Part shown: piece after piece, positions 25,353 to 35,334 of the stretch
How the letters are laid out: each line of letters begins with the position of its first letter
Numbering within the stretch: the first letter of the stretch is position 1
NCBI GenBank assembly: GCA_028281235.1
Contig: JANQKG010000044.1
Location: forward strand, 1 to 64,000
Length of the DNA: 64,000 nt
Origin: Afifellaceae bacterium
GTDB taxonomy: Bacteria > Pseudomonadota > Alphaproteobacteria > Rhizobiales > Afifellaceae
Direction of reading: 5' to 3'
Notes under the pieces: generated by a model
What the model saw: the letters and a program-made list of their open reading frames with translations, nothing else
Told to the model about the DNA's origin: nothing
The model's database searches: none
Program-made: the position numbers and the translations under genes

Positions 25353-27161
25353 ATGCCGACCTATAGCGCCCCGTCAGACCATGTGCTGTTCCTGCTCCGT
25401 GACGTGCTGGGCTATGAGCGCTACGCCAATTTGCCGGGCTTTGCCGATGCGCCTCTCGACATTGTCGAGGCGGTGCTCTCAGAGGCCGGACGCTTCTGCG
25501 AAGAGGTACTCCAGCCCCTGAACCGTGCCGGCGATATGCAGGGCTGCACACGCCATGATGACGGCTCGGTGACGACGCCCGACGGCTTCAAGGAAGCCTA
25601 CCGGACCTATGCGGAAGCCGGCTGGGTCGGGCTTGCCGCCGATCCGGCCCATGGCGGCCAGGGCCTTCCCTATACGCTCGCTGCCATCCTGAACGAGTTC
25701 GTCTCCTCCGCCAACATGGCGTGGGGCATGTATACGGGGCTGGCGCAGGGCGCGATCTCGGCGATCACGCTGCACGGCTCCGACGAGCAGAAGGCGCTCT
25801 ATCTGCCGAAGCTGGTGTCGGGCGAATGGACCGGCACGATGAACCTGACGGAGCCGCATTGCGGCACCGATCTCGGGCTGATCAAGACCAAGGCCGTGCC
25901 GGCGGAGGACGGCAGCTACGCCATCACCGGCCAAAAGATCTTCATCTCAGCCGGCGAGCACGATCTGACGCCGAACATCGTGCATCTGGTGCTTGCCCGC
26001 ATCGACGGCGCGCCGGCCGGCATTAAAGGGCTGTCGCTCTTTGTGGCGCCGAAATTCATGCCGGACGAAAGCGGCGAGGTGGGCGAGCGGAACGCCATCT
26101 CGTGCGGATCGCTTGAGACGAAGATGGGCATCCATGGCAACGCCACCTGCGTCATGAATTATGACGGTGCGACGGGCTGGCTTGTCGGCGAGCCTGGCAA
26201 AGGGCTCCGCGCCATGTTCACGATGATGAACGAGGCACGGCTCGGCGTGGCGGCACAGGGATTGGCGCTTGCGGAAGTGGCCTATCAGAACGCGGCGGAT
26301 TACGCGCGCGAGCGTCGCCAGGGCCGGGCACTTTCCGGCGCCACTGAGCCTGAGGCAGCGGCCGACCCGATCCTTGTTCATCCGGACGTGCGGCGCACGC
26401 TGATGTCGATCCGCGCCTTCAACGAGGCGGCGCGAGCGCTTTTCGTGTGGGCGGCGCTGAAGGCCGACATTGCGCACAAGTCACAGGACGCGGACGATCG
26501 CCAAGCGGCGGATGACGCGCTCGGCCTATTGACGCCGGTTCTGAAGGGCGTGCTCTCCGACAAAGGCTTTGAAAACACCGTTCAGGCGCAGCAGGTTTTC
26601 GGCGGCCACGGCTACATCGCCGAGCATGGCATGGAGCAATTCGTGCGCGATGCCCGCATCGCCATGATCTATGAGGGCGCCAACGGCATCCAGGCGCTCG
26701 ACCTTGTCGGGCGCAAGCTGCCGAAGGATGGCGGGCGGGCGATGAATGCGTTCTTCAACGAGGTCGCCGGCTTCGCGAAGGCGCATGAACAGGACGAGGC
26801 GCTGGCGCCCTTCGTCGCGCCGCTGATTGCGGGGCTGGAGCATCTGCGCGACGCCACGCTGTGGCTGATGAACAACGCCATGGCCAGGCCCGACCATGCC
26901 GGCGCGGCCTCCACCGATTACATGCATCTCTTCGGCCTGGTGGCGCTCGGCTATATGTGGGCGCAGATGGCCAAGGCGGCGACCGAGAAGCTCGCGGATG
27001 GCGATGAAGGCCCTACGGAACTCTCGGCGGATTTCTACAAGACGCGGCTGACGCTCGGGCGCTTCTTCATGGAGCGCACCATGCCGGAAACGGCAGCCCA
27101 CCTGGCGCGCATATCGTCGGGTGCTGATACGCTGATGGCGCTGCCGGCGGAGGCTTTTTGA
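25353..27161 (+). CDS. Acyl-CoA dehydrogenase (long DmdC/FadE-like form)
   Basis: A 602-residue flavoprotein of the long acyl-CoA dehydrogenase type with a C-terminal extension. The N-terminal PTYSAPSDHVLFLLRDVLGY and the motifs MNLTEPHCGTDLG, QKIFISAGEHDL, and the catalytic region GYIAEHGMEQFVRDARIAMIYEG (with the likely catalytic Glu in YEG) are those of the DmdC/FadE5-like group. These enzymes oxidise acyl-CoA or methylmercaptopropionyl-CoA to the enoyl-CoA form. It starts the beta-oxidation cluster with thiolase and the bifunctional hydratase/dehydrogenase, interrupted by hicAB. The substrate is not decided by sequence. Confidence 0.9.
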   Translation: MPTYSAPSDHVLFLLRDVLGYERYANLPGFADAPLDIVEAVLSEAGRFCEEVLQPLNRAGDMQGCTRHDDGSVTTPDGFKEAYRTYAEAGWVGLAADPAHGGQGLPYTLAAILNEFVSSANMAWGMYTGLAQGAISAITLHGSDEQKALYLPKLVSGEWTGTMNLTEPHCGTDLGLIKTKAVPAEDGSYAITGQKIFISAGEHDLTPNIVHLVLARIDGAPAGIKGLSLFVAPKFMPDESGEVGERNAISCGSLETKMGIHGNATCVMNYDGATGWLVGEPGKGLRAMFTMMNEARLGVAAQGLALAEVAYQNAADYARERRQGRALSGATEPEAAADPILVHPDVRRTLMSIRAFNEAARALFVWAALKADIAHKSQDADDRQAADDALGLLTPVLKGVLSDKGFENTVQAQQVFGGHGYIAEHGMEQFVRDARIAMIYEGANGIQALDLVGRKLPKDGGRAMNAFFNEVAGFAKAHEQDEALAPFVAPLIAGLEHLRDATLWLMNNAMARPDHAGAASTDYMHLFGLVALGYMWAQMAKAATEKLADGDEGPTELSADFYKTRLTLGRFFMERTMPETAAHLARISSGADTLMALPAEAF

Positions 27162-27330
27162 GCCCATCGTGCAGTTGACCGCCTGAGCTAATCGGCATAT
27201 GGTGGACGGACATTTTTGTCCGATTGGCAAAGTGTATAGCCGAGGACGCACATCGAAGTAATCACATCGACAACGCGCGAGCGCAGGACGGGCCAGCGTG
27301 GTCATCACACCGATCACCAAGGCACCCACT

Positions 27331-27525
27331 ATGAAACGAGAACAACTGCTCAGAGCGCTCCGTAAGGAAGCAAAGACCAAGGGTTTGACGTTTCGGATCG
27401 ATAGGGCCGCCGGCAAAGGCAGTCACTATCGCGTGCATATCGGCAACCGGTTTGCGACGGTTCAGAGCGGCGAGCTCACGCCATTGATGGTCAGAACCAT
27501 CCGCAAGCAGCTCGGCCTTGAATGA
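27331..27525 (+). CDS. hicA: HicA-like toxin (mRNA interferase)
   Basis: A 64-residue protein starting MKREQLLRALRKEAKTKGL. It has the HicA pattern, a double-stranded-RNA-binding-like fold with the catalytic His in AGKGSHYRVH and the end TIRKQLGL. HicA cuts mRNA independently of the ribosome in known systems. The ATG at 27331 is preferred to a GTG at 27298 because family members start here. It overlaps hicB by four bases (ATGA at 27522). The pair sits between an acyl-CoA dehydrogenase and a thiolase gene that otherwise form a fatty acid degradation cluster. Confidence 0.85.
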   Translation: MKREQLLRALRKEAKTKGLTFRIDRAAGKGSHYRVHIGNRFATVQSGELTPLMVRTIRKQLGLE

Positions 27526-27965
27526 CCAGGTGGGATAGAATGCAGAGCTATAGTTTTCGCGTATTGCTGCAGAACGACCCGGACGGCGGTGTGCTGGCGA
27601 CGTTTCCGGACGTGCCGGAGGCCATTTCGCATGGCTCGGATCGGGAGGCAGCCATTCTCAGCGCGCGGGAGGCGCTTGCCGTCGCGCTCTTCGGTTATTT
27701 GAAGGACGGTCGCGGGCTTCCGACAGCGAGGCGCCGATCGGGTAAGCTCGTCGCTCCGCAGGCAACTGACGTTTTGAAGATCGCCGTCGTCGAAGCGTGG
27801 ATGGACAGCGGTCTTTCGAAATCGGAGTTCGCTCGCATGCTCGGTGTCGACGAGAAGGAGGCGCGACGCATTCTCGACCCCGACAGCGCCACAAAGGCAG
27901 ACAGACTCGAGGATGCTCTTTCGACGCTCGGCCGAAGGCTTCATATCGTCGTCGAAGCCGCCTAG
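27522..27965 (+). CDS. hicB: HicB-like antitoxin
   Basis: A 147-residue protein with the HicB N-terminal ferredoxin-like domain (YSFRVLLQNDPDGGVLATFPDVPEA, about residues 9-33) and a C-terminal helix-turn-helix (about 95-125, GLSKSEFARMLGVDEKEARRIL). HicB neutralises HicA and binds the promoter of the pair. The ATG at 27522 overlaps the hicA stop; a second ATG at 27540 (MQSYSF) is also possible. Toxin-first gene order is normal for hicAB. It ends 30 bp before the thiolase gene. Confidence 0.86.
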   Translation: MTRWDRMQSYSFRVLLQNDPDGGVLATFPDVPEAISHGSDREAAILSAREALAVALFGYLKDGRGLPTARRRSGKLVAPQATDVLKIAVVEAWMDSGLSKSEFARMLGVDEKEARRILDPDSATKADRLEDALSTLGRRLHIVVEAA

Positions 27966-27995
27966 ATATGTTTTCGGTGATCGGAGGACGCTTGA

Positions 27996-29204
27996 ATGGC
28001 GGACGCCTATATCTACGATTGCGTGCGCACGCCGCGTGGGCGCGGCAAGCCGGACGGCGCGCTGCACGAGGTGCCGACGGTTCGGCTTGCCGCGACGGCG
28101 CTTGACGCACTCCGCATACGCAACGATCTCGACACGCATCTCGTCGACGACGTGGTTCTCGGCTGTGTCGATCCGGTCGGCGAGGCCGGCGGCGATGTCG
28201 CGCGTGCTGCCGTGTTTCTCGCCGATTACGGCACGCATGTGCCGGGCATGCAGATCAATCGCTTCTGCGCGTCCGGCCTCGATGCAGTGAACATGGCGGC
28301 GAGCCAGGTCATGACCGGCTACCACGATGTGGTCGTGGCGGGCGGCGTGGAATCCATGTCACGCGTCGGCATCGGCATGTCGGGCGGCGCCTGGCCGGTC
28401 GACCCGGAAGTCGCCGTCCCCTCCTATTTCCTGCCGCAGGGCGTCTCCGCCGATCTGATCGCCACGAAATACGGCATCAGCCGCGACGATTGCGACGCCT
28501 ACGCGGTGGAAAGCCAGACGCGCACGGCAGAGGCTTGGAACGACGGACGCTTCGCCAAGTCGGTCGTGCCGGTCTCAGACATCAACGGCATCATTCTGCT
28601 TGACCGCGACGAGCACCCGCGGCCCGACACCGACATGCAGGGGCTCGCGGCGCTCAATCCGTCGTTTGAGATGGTCGGCCAGATGGGCGGTTTTGATGCC
28701 GTGGCCATCCAGGCGCATCCGGAAGTCGAGAAGGTCAACCATGTCCACCACGCGGGCAATTCGTCGGGCATTGTGGACGGCGCGGCTGCCGTGCTGGTCG
28801 GCAATGAGGCCGGCGGCAAGGCGGCTGGCGTGAAGCCGCGCGCAAAGATCCGCGCCTTTGCCAATATCGGCTCCGATCCGGCGCTGATGCTGACCGGCCC
28901 GATCGACGTCACTGAGAAGCTTCTGAAGCGCTCAGGCATGGCGCTCGCCGATATCGATCTCATCGAGATCAACGAGGCGTTCGCCTCCGTGGTGCTGCGC
29001 TATTGTCAGGCGTTTGACCTCGATCCCTCGAAGGTCAACGTCAATGGGGGCGCCATCGCCATGGGTCATCCGCTCGGTGCCACCGGCGCGATGATTTTGG
29101 GCATTGTGCTCGACGAGTTGGAGCGGCGCGATCTTTCCACCGCGCTGGTGACGCTCTGTATCGGCGCCGGCATGGGCACCGCAACCATCATCGAACGGGT
29201 TTGA
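27996..29204 (+). CDS. Acetyl-CoA C-acetyltransferase (thiolase)
   Basis: A 402-residue thiolase. Active-site landmarks are the nucleophile Cys in NRFCASGLDAVNMA (about 87-100), the EINEAFA motif, NVNGGAIAMGHPLGATGA and the C-terminal CIGAGMG. It catalyses the last step of beta-oxidation or acetoacetyl-CoA formation. It is followed three bases later by a cupin gene and then the bifunctional FadB-like gene, so they are probably one operon. Upstream is hicAB, which separates it from the acyl-CoA dehydrogenase. Confidence 0.93.
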   Translation: MADAYIYDCVRTPRGRGKPDGALHEVPTVRLAATALDALRIRNDLDTHLVDDVVLGCVDPVGEAGGDVARAAVFLADYGTHVPGMQINRFCASGLDAVNMAASQVMTGYHDVVVAGGVESMSRVGIGMSGGAWPVDPEVAVPSYFLPQGVSADLIATKYGISRDDCDAYAVESQTRTAEAWNDGRFAKSVVPVSDINGIILLDRDEHPRPDTDMQGLAALNPSFEMVGQMGGFDAVAIQAHPEVEKVNHVHHAGNSSGIVDGAAAVLVGNEAGGKAAGVKPRAKIRAFANIGSDPALMLTGPIDVTEKLLKRSGMALADIDLIEINEAFASVVLRYCQAFDLDPSKVNVNGGAIAMGHPLGATGAMILGIVLDELERRDLSTALVTLCIGAGMGTATIIERV

Positions 29205-29207
29205 GCC

Positions 29208-29675
29208 ATGCCGAAGATCGATGTCGCATCTCTGCCTGAGGACACGACCTGCGGCTATCCCGCGCCGTTCCACGAGATCGCCAGGGGGCGCGTCCGCAAG
29301 CGGCTCGGCAATGCCGGCGGGCTGACGCAGTTCGGCGTCAATCTCTGCCGGCTTGAGCCGGGATCAGGCTCGTCACAGCGGCACTGGCACGAAAGCGAGG
29401 ACGAGTTCGTCTACGTGCTGGAGGGCGAGGTTGTGCTGGTGGAGGACGAGGGCGAGACGGTGCTGAAGCCCGGCGATGCGGCTACGTTCAAGGCTGGCGT
29501 CGCCAACGGCCATCAGCTCATCAATCGCTCCGATCGCGATGCGCTGGTCTTGGAAGTGGGAACACGCACTGCCATCAGTGCGGCGCATTATTCAGACCTC
29601 GACATGAAAGTGGCGCGCGTGAACGGTGTCGACACGTTCATGCGCAGGGACGGCACGCCCTATCCGCAACAATGA
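29208..29675 (+). CDS. Cupin domain protein
   Basis: A 155-residue single-domain cupin. The metal-binding first motif is RHWHESEDEFVYVLEGEVVL (about 63-82: His-x-His and Glu residues present) and the second is GDAATFKAGVANGHQLINRS, with its His. The function is not evident from sequence; such proteins are often annotated as sugar-isomerase-like or as general cupins. It is placed between the thiolase and the FadB-like gene with only a three-base gap to the former, so it may act on a product of acyl-CoA degradation, which is an inference. Confidence 0.82.
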   Translation: MPKIDVASLPEDTTCGYPAPFHEIARGRVRKRLGNAGGLTQFGVNLCRLEPGSGSSQRHWHESEDEFVYVLEGEVVLVEDEGETVLKPGDAATFKAGVANGHQLINRSDRDALVLEVGTRTAISAAHYSDLDMKVARVNGVDTFMRRDGTPYPQQ

Positions 29676-29725
29676 ACGCGCGAGGCGCGTTGCCGCTTGG
29701 ACAATAACATTCCGGGAGTCACGGG

Positions 29726-31930
29726 ATGAGCTATGAGAATTTCCGGTTCGAGACGGGCGATGACGGCATCGCGCTGATTACGTGGGACATGCCCGGGCGC
29801 TCGCTCAATGTCATCACCGAGTCCGTCATGGACGAGCTTGACGCGATCGTCGATCGCGTTGCCGGCGACGACGCAATAACGGGCGCGATCATCGTCTCTG
29901 GCAAGGACGCCTTTTCCGGCGGTGCCGACATCACGATGCTGCACGCTCTGTTCTCGGTGTTTCAGAAGCGCATTGCGGAGGATCCCGCCAGGGCGAAGGC
30001 GCAGCTTTTTCACGAAGCGGGCCGCATGTCGCGCATCTTCCGCAAGCTGGAGACCTGCGGCACGCCGTTTGTCGCATGCGTGCACGGGACCTGCATGGGC
30101 GGTGCGACGGAACTGGCGCTCGCCGCGCATGCCTGCATCGTGGCCGACGACAAGGCAACGCGCATAGCGCTGCCGGAGGTGAAGATCGGCATCTTTCCTG
30201 GCGCCGGCGGCACGCAGCGCCTGCCGCGCATGATCGATACGCAGACCGCGCTGGAGATGATGCTGAAGGGCTCCGGCATCGACGCGGCCCGTGCCAAGGC
30301 ATTGAAGCTCGCTGTAGACGCGGTGCCGTGCGACAAGATGATCGATACGGCGCGGGCCATGCTGGCGTCTGGGCTCGATGCGACGAAGCCGTGGGACAAG
30401 AAAGGCTACAAGCCGTCGGGTGCGTCCCGCGTCTTCTCGCCCGCCGGTTTTCAGCTCTGGCCGGCGGCCAACGCCATCTATCGCAAGGAGACCTACGACA
30501 ATTATCCTGGCGCGCGGGCGCTTCTGCAGTCGGTGTTCGAAGGCTTGCAGCTCGATATGGATGCCGCGCTCGTTGTGGAGACGCGCTACTTCGCACATGT
30601 CCTGCAGACCAACGAAGCCGCGGCGATGTTGCGCTCCATCTTCGTGTCCATGCAGGCGCTCAACAAAGGGGCACGGCGCCCGGCCGATGTTCCAAAGCAC
30701 AAATTCAAGAAGATCGGAATCATGGGCGCGGGCTTCATGGGTGCTGGCATCGCCTATGTCTCCGCGCAGGCCGGCATGGAGGTCGTGCTGATCGATCGCG
30801 ATCAGGACGCAGCGGAGAAGGGCAAGGCGCATTCCGCCGGGCTGATGGACAAGGCGATCAGCCGCAAGCGCGCTACGCCCGAAGACAAGGAGGCGCTGCT
30901 CGCCCGCATTCACCCAAGTGCAGATTACTCCGACCTCGCCGGCTGCGAGTTGATTGTCGAAGCAGTGTTTGAAGACCGCGCGGTGAAAAAAGAAGCGACC
31001 GAGAAGGCGATGGCGCATCTGTCGGACGACGTCGTCTTCGCCTCCAACACATCGACACTGCCGATCACGTCGCTCGCCGCCAATGCCAAGGACGCAGAGA
31101 AGTTCATCGGCATCCATTTCTTCTCGCCCGTCGACCGCATGATGCTGGTGGAGATCATTCTCGGCGAAGAAACCGGTGACGACGCGCTGGCGGCGGCGAT
31201 CGATTATGTGCGCGCCATCAAGAAGACGCCGATCGTGGTCAACGATTCACGCGGCTTCTATGCCAATCGCTGCGTCATGGCCTATCTCTTGGAGGGGCAT
31301 GTGATGCTCGACGAAGGCGTGCCGCCGGCGATGATCGAAAACGCAGCGCGCATGGCCGGCATGCCCGTCGGTCCGCTGTCGCTCACCGACGAGATCGGCG
31401 TCGATCTTGCCTGGAAGATTCTGCAGGCGACCAAGGCCGATGCCGGCACGGAGATTTTGATCGACCCGCGGCAGGAAGCGCTTCTGGAGGAGATGGTCGC
31501 TAAGCGCGAGCGCTTCGGGCGAAAGAATTCCAAGGGCTTCTACGATTATGCCGGTCGCGACAAGGCGTTGTGGCCGGGGCTTGCTGAGATCGCTCCGCCC
31601 AAGAGCGGCGACGATTTCGACATCAGCGAGCTCAAGGCACGCTTCCTGGTCACGCAAGCGCTGGAGGCGGCGCGCACCGTAGCGGAGGGCGTGGTCACCG
31701 ACCCACGCGAGGCCGATGTCGGATCGATCCTCGGCTTCGGTTTCGCGCCCTATACCGGCGGCACGCTCTCCTACATCGACTTCATGGGCGCGGCGGAATT
31801 CGCCGCACTTGCGGCGCGGCTGGGTGAGAAATACGGCGCACGCTTCACGCCCCCGGCGCTGGTAACGGAAATGGCAGAGAAGAACGAGACGTTCTACGGC
31901 CGCTTCGGCGCGGAGCACGATGCGGCTTGA
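29726..31930 (+). CDS. Bifunctional enoyl-CoA hydratase / 3-hydroxyacyl-CoA dehydrogenase
   Basis: A 734-residue FadB/FadJ-like enzyme. The crotonase part (about 1-190) has GGADITML, CVHGTCMGGATELALAAHA and EVKIGIFPGAGGTQRLPR with the catalytic Glu residues. The NAD-binding dehydrogenase part starts at IGIMGAGFMGAGIAYVSAQ (about 331-349) and contains FFSPVDRMMLVEII. A C-terminal domain (about 515-730) completes it. It performs steps two and three of beta-oxidation. The start at 29726 follows GGGAG. Last gene of the degradation operon. Confidence 0.93.
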   Translation: MSYENFRFETGDDGIALITWDMPGRSLNVITESVMDELDAIVDRVAGDDAITGAIIVSGKDAFSGGADITMLHALFSVFQKRIAEDPARAKAQLFHEAGRMSRIFRKLETCGTPFVACVHGTCMGGATELALAAHACIVADDKATRIALPEVKIGIFPGAGGTQRLPRMIDTQTALEMMLKGSGIDAARAKALKLAVDAVPCDKMIDTARAMLASGLDATKPWDKKGYKPSGASRVFSPAGFQLWPAANAIYRKETYDNYPGARALLQSVFEGLQLDMDAALVVETRYFAHVLQTNEAAAMLRSIFVSMQALNKGARRPADVPKHKFKKIGIMGAGFMGAGIAYVSAQAGMEVVLIDRDQDAAEKGKAHSAGLMDKAISRKRATPEDKEALLARIHPSADYSDLAGCELIVEAVFEDRAVKKEATEKAMAHLSDDVVFASNTSTLPITSLAANAKDAEKFIGIHFFSPVDRMMLVEIILGEETGDDALAAAIDYVRAIKKTPIVVNDSRGFYANRCVMAYLLEGHVMLDEGVPPAMIENAARMAGMPVGPLSLTDEIGVDLAWKILQATKADAGTEILIDPRQEALLEEMVAKRERFGRKNSKGFYDYAGRDKALWPGLAEIAPPKSGDDFDISELKARFLVTQALEAARTVAEGVVTDPREADVGSILGFGFAPYTGGTLSYIDFMGAAEFAALAARLGEKYGARFTPPALVTEMAEKNETFYGRFGAEHDAA

Positions 31931-32055
31931 GCCGAGTGCGACGGCGTTTGCAGCCGGCGCGGCTTGGCGCGGCATATTGTGGCTAACGTGATTTCGGGTT
32001 TCGCCTTACGCACGTGAAGGACTATATTCCCAGCTAACGGGAAGGCGCGAAACCC

Positions 32056-32715
32056 ATGTGGAACCACGAGTCCGTTTGGGGGGCGATCGACGCGCTTGCT
32101 GCTCGGCACGGGCTGAGCCCGTCGGGTCTCGCCAAGCAGGCGGGTCTCGACCCGACGGCGTTCAACCCCTCCAAACGGCATGGCCATGACGGGCGGCCGC
32201 GTTGGCCCTCCACGGAATCGATCGCCAAGGTGCTCACTGCCACCGGTGAATCGCTTGAGGGCTTTGTCGGCTTGACCCGGCGCGCCGGTGAGCCCGTGCG
32301 CGAGATCCCGATCAGCGGCACCATCCCCGGCCATACCGTGCCGTTGGTGGGGATGGCGGAAGCCGGTGTCGGCGGCTTCTTCGATGATGGCGGGTTTCCG
32401 GCCGGTCAGGGCTGGGACGAGATCGCGTTTCCGGAGCTGACCGATGAATCGGCCTATGCGCTCCGCGTATCCGGCGATTCTATGCAGCCGCTTTATCGCG
32501 ATGGCGACCTCATTATCGTATCACCCGCTGCGCAGGTGCGGCGCGGTGACCGCGTGGTGGTGCGGACCTCGGAAGGTGAGGTGATGGCGAAGACGCTGCT
32601 GCGCCAAACGGCCACGGAGCTGGAGCTCGGCTCGTTCAACGCGGAGCACCCGCCGCGTGTCGTGCCGCTGCGCGATGTCGATTGGATGGCGCGCATCCTG
32701 TGGGCAAGCCAGTGA
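32056..32715 (+). CDS. HTH and S24 (LexA-like) peptidase domain regulator
   Basis: A 219-residue protein. The first about 70 residues form a helix-turn-helix of the XRE/CI type (LAKQAGLDPTAFNPSKRH). The C-terminal S24 domain carries the catalytic Ser142 (VSGDSMQPLYRDGDLI) and Lys179 (EVMAKTLL), with an Ala-Gly pair at 103-104 where LexA/CI proteins self-cleave. It could be a repressor that is cleaved on DNA damage, or a regulator that uses the fold only for dimerisation. No prophage is visible around it. ATG at 32056 is supported by the MWNHESVWGA family start. Confidence 0.87.
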   Translation: MWNHESVWGAIDALAARHGLSPSGLAKQAGLDPTAFNPSKRHGHDGRPRWPSTESIAKVLTATGESLEGFVGLTRRAGEPVREIPISGTIPGHTVPLVGMAEAGVGGFFDDGGFPAGQGWDEIAFPELTDESAYALRVSGDSMQPLYRDGDLIIVSPAAQVRRGDRVVVRTSEGEVMAKTLLRQTATELELGSFNAEHPPRVVPLRDVDWMARILWASQ

Positions 32716-32791
32716 AGCCGCACCGGGTGCGTTTCGCTCAACTGTCGGTATCTGCTGGACATTCGGCGCCGGTCGCGCATCATCGGCGCTC

Positions 32792-33562
32792 ATGATTCGC
32801 GGCAGCATTCTGGCGCTTCTCGGCCTCGGTTCGTTCGTCGCCGTCTATATCGCGATGGGCCCCGACGTGCCGCCGGAACCGGTGACGGAATCCGTCATGC
32901 TGGCCGACGGCGTGCCGCCGACCAGCGACGGCGGACCGCAAGTCACGACGTCGATCAAGGATGGCTCACGCATCGGCGGGGCGGCGCCGGTGACGTTCGA
33001 GTTGCGGCCGAGCACGGCGCCCGATCGCGACGCCTCGCAGGAGCCGGTCGTCATTGCCAGCACCATCCGCGATGTCACGCCGCCAGAGATGACCGCCGCA
33101 CCGACAAATACCGGTCCGCTGAAACGCATCGAACAGCCGCCGGCGGAAGAGCAGGCGCGGGTTGAGCGGTTGTTCAATCCGATCGTTATCGCCGCTGGAA
33201 CCATCAAAGCGCGTGGCCGCGATATTCGCCTTGCCGGCGTGTCGGCGCCGAGCTTTGATCAGCGGTGCGGGGAGGGCGAGGCGGCGTGGCCGTGCGGGCG
33301 CATGGCGCGTGCGGCCCTCCGCCGCTTCATCCGCGCACGCGCCATCGAATGCGATGTGCCGGCCGGCGCAACGGAGATTCCTGAGCGTGCCGATTGCCGC
33401 GTCGGCGGAGAGGACATTGCGGAATGGCTTGTGGCGCGCGGCTGGGCCAAGCGCACCGGCGATCGCTACGAGGAACAGGAGGACACGGCGCGCGAGGCCA
33501 AGCTTGGCCTGTGGAGCAAGACGCGTCCCAGCACTCAGGCGGACTTCGCCTCCGGCGGCTGA
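32792..33562 (+). CDS. Membrane-anchored thermonuclease-like protein with degenerate active site
   Basis: A 256-residue protein with an N-terminal membrane anchor ([18 protein letters not shown], about 5-22), a long polar/Pro-rich linker (25-150) and an SNase-like fold (about 160-250: [24 protein letters not shown]). In active nucleases the first motif reads RL..D.PE; here the Asp and Glu are replaced by Ser ([10 protein letters not shown]), so nuclease activity is doubtful. The ATG at 32792 is chosen because an upstream ATG at 32657 lies within the S24 gene. Its 3' end overlaps lysK by 28 bp. Confidence 0.72.
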   Translation: MIRGSILALLGLGSFVAVYIAMGPDVPPEPVTESVMLADGVPPTSDGGPQVTTSIKDGSRIGGAAPVTFELRPSTAPDRDASQEPVVIASTIRDVTPPEMTAAPTNTGPLKRIEQPPAEEQARVERLFNPIVIAAGTIKARGRDIRLAGVSAPSFDQRCGEGEAAWPCGRMARAALRRFIRARAIECDVPAGATEIPERADCRVGGEDIAEWLVARGWAKRTGDRYEEQEDTAREAKLGLWSKTRPSTQADFASGG

Positions 33563-35193
33563 GCGAGAGCCCCATCCAGTGCCTTCTTGATGAGCGTGCG
33601 CGTCTCGTCGATGCCGTAGATGGAGACGAACGAGCCAAAACGCGGCCCGCGCTCCTGCCCGAGCAGCAATTGATAGAGCGTCGCGAACCAGGAGAGCGCC
33701 ACGCCGGGCCGGTCGCCGGCTTGCTTGGGCGGCGTCTGGTAGCGCTCAAATGCCCGGCCGACATCATAAAGCGCCGCCTGGATGCTCTGCGCATCGGCGT
33801 TAGCCGGAAGCGATGCCAGCGTTTCGTCGAGTGCTTGCAGCGCCTGACGCTCGATGTCGTCGGGCGCCCGGAAGCGTTTCATCGGCTTCACGAAGTCGTG
33901 GTAGTAGCGCACCGCGTAGTGGACCATCCGATCAAGCGCCGGCTCCGCCTCACGCTTCAATTCGGAGCGGTGGCGCGTGATGAATCCCCAAAGGATGTCG
34001 GCATCCTCCGTGTTCGACGCGCTTGCCAGATTGAGCAGCATGGAGAAGGGCACCGGCACGCTTTCCTCCGGCGGGTTGCCTGAGTGGATGTGCCATGCCG
34101 GGTTCGTCAATCTGGCGGCGGCGTCCTGTCCGCGATAGGCGTCGAGGTGCTGATAGTATTCGTCGGCGGCGCGCGGGATGACATCGAAATAGAGCCGCTT
34201 GGCGGCGCGCGGCTTCTGAAACATGAACAGCGACAGGCTCTCCGGCGAGGCGTAGGTCAACCATTCTTCGATGGTCAGACCGTTGCCTTTCGACTTGGAG
34301 ATCTTTTGGCCGGCCTCGTCGAGGAAGAGCTCGTAGTTGAAGCCGTCCGGCGGCCTGCCGCCGAGCGCGCGGCACACCTTCGATGACAGCGTGACGGAAT
34401 CGATCAGGTCCTTACCCGACATTTCGTAATCGACGCCGAGCGCCACCCAGCGGAGCGCCCAATCGGCCTTCCACTGACATTTGACGCGGCCGCCGGTGAC
34501 CTTGGTCGTCATCTCCTCACTGGTCTCCGGGTCGACATAGGTGATGGTCCCGGCGTCAACGTCGCGCGCGATGGTCGGCACCTGCAACACAATGCCGGTG
34601 CGCGGGCAAACGGGCAGGAACGGCGAGTAGGTGGCGCGGCGCTCCGGACCCAAGGTCGGCAGGATGATGGCCTTCACGTCGTCATAGGCGGCGAGCATGG
34701 TCAGGAGCGTCGCGTCGAAGCGGCCGGAGCGATAGGTCTCCGTTGCGCTCATGAATTCATACTCGAATCCGAACTGATCGAGGAAAGTTCTGAGCCGCGC
34801 ATTGTTGCCGGCCCCGAATGAGGAATGGTCGTCGCTGAACGGATCGGGCACCTCGCTCAGCGGCTTTCCGAGATAAGGCCGCAGCCGTTCGGGGTCGGGG
34901 ATGTTGTCGGGGATCTTCCTGAGCCCGTCCATGTCGTCGGAGAAGCAGATGAGGCGCGTCGATACGCGATCCTCCGTCAGAATCCGAAAGGCGTGGCGCA
35001 CCATGGAGGTGCGGGCGACCTCGCCGAACGTGCCGATATGCGGCAGGCCGGACGGGCCGTAGCCGGTCTCAAAGAGCATCTCGCCGTCGAAGCCGCGGGC
35101 CTCGGCGCGTTTGATGAGCTTGCGCGCCTCCTCGAAAGGCCAGGCCTTGGAGACGCGTGCGGCGGCAAGCCAGTCGGCGGGAAAGTCGTTCAT
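33535..35193 (-). CDS. lysK: Lysyl-tRNA synthetase, class I
   Basis: A 552-residue class I LysRS, the archaeal-type enzyme used by many Alphaproteobacteria instead of class II LysS. The HIGH-type motif is PHIGTFGE (HIGT at 52-55), and the KMSKS loop is KISKSKGNG (297-305). It charges tRNA-Lys. Length matches the family (about 540-550). The start at 35193 gives [26 protein letters not shown], the normal N-terminus. Its 3' end overlaps the convergent thermonuclease-like gene by 28 bp. Confidence 0.96.
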   Translation of the reverse strand: MNDFPADWLAAARVSKAWPFEEARKLIKRAEARGFDGEMLFETGYGPSGLPHIGTFGEVARTSMVRHAFRILTEDRVSTRLICFSDDMDGLRKIPDNIPDPERLRPYLGKPLSEVPDPFSDDHSSFGAGNNARLRTFLDQFGFEYEFMSATETYRSGRFDATLLTMLAAYDDVKAIILPTLGPERRATYSPFLPVCPRTGIVLQVPTIARDVDAGTITYVDPETSEEMTTKVTGGRVKCQWKADWALRWVALGVDYEMSGKDLIDSVTLSSKVCRALGGRPPDGFNYELFLDEAGQKISKSKGNGLTIEEWLTYASPESLSLFMFQKPRAAKRLYFDVIPRAADEYYQHLDAYRGQDAAARLTNPAWHIHSGNPPEESVPVPFSMLLNLASASNTEDADILWGFITRHRSELKREAEPALDRMVHYAVRYYHDFVKPMKRFRAPDDIERQALQALDETLASLPANADAQSIQAALYDVGRAFERYQTPPKQAGDRPGVALSWFATLYQLLLGQERGPRFGSFVSIYGIDETRTLIKKALDGALAQPPEAKSA

Positions 35194-35334
35194 GACATTT
35201 TTTTGATCAGGGCGGCGGGGAGCTTAGTGACGGCTCGGGGCGGAATCAACGCGCAGTGGCGCGATGGGAGTTGCGTGTTCGTCGTGAAGCGACAATAGCA
35301 TGGAGTACACAAACAAAGGTCGGGAGAGGGCCCA

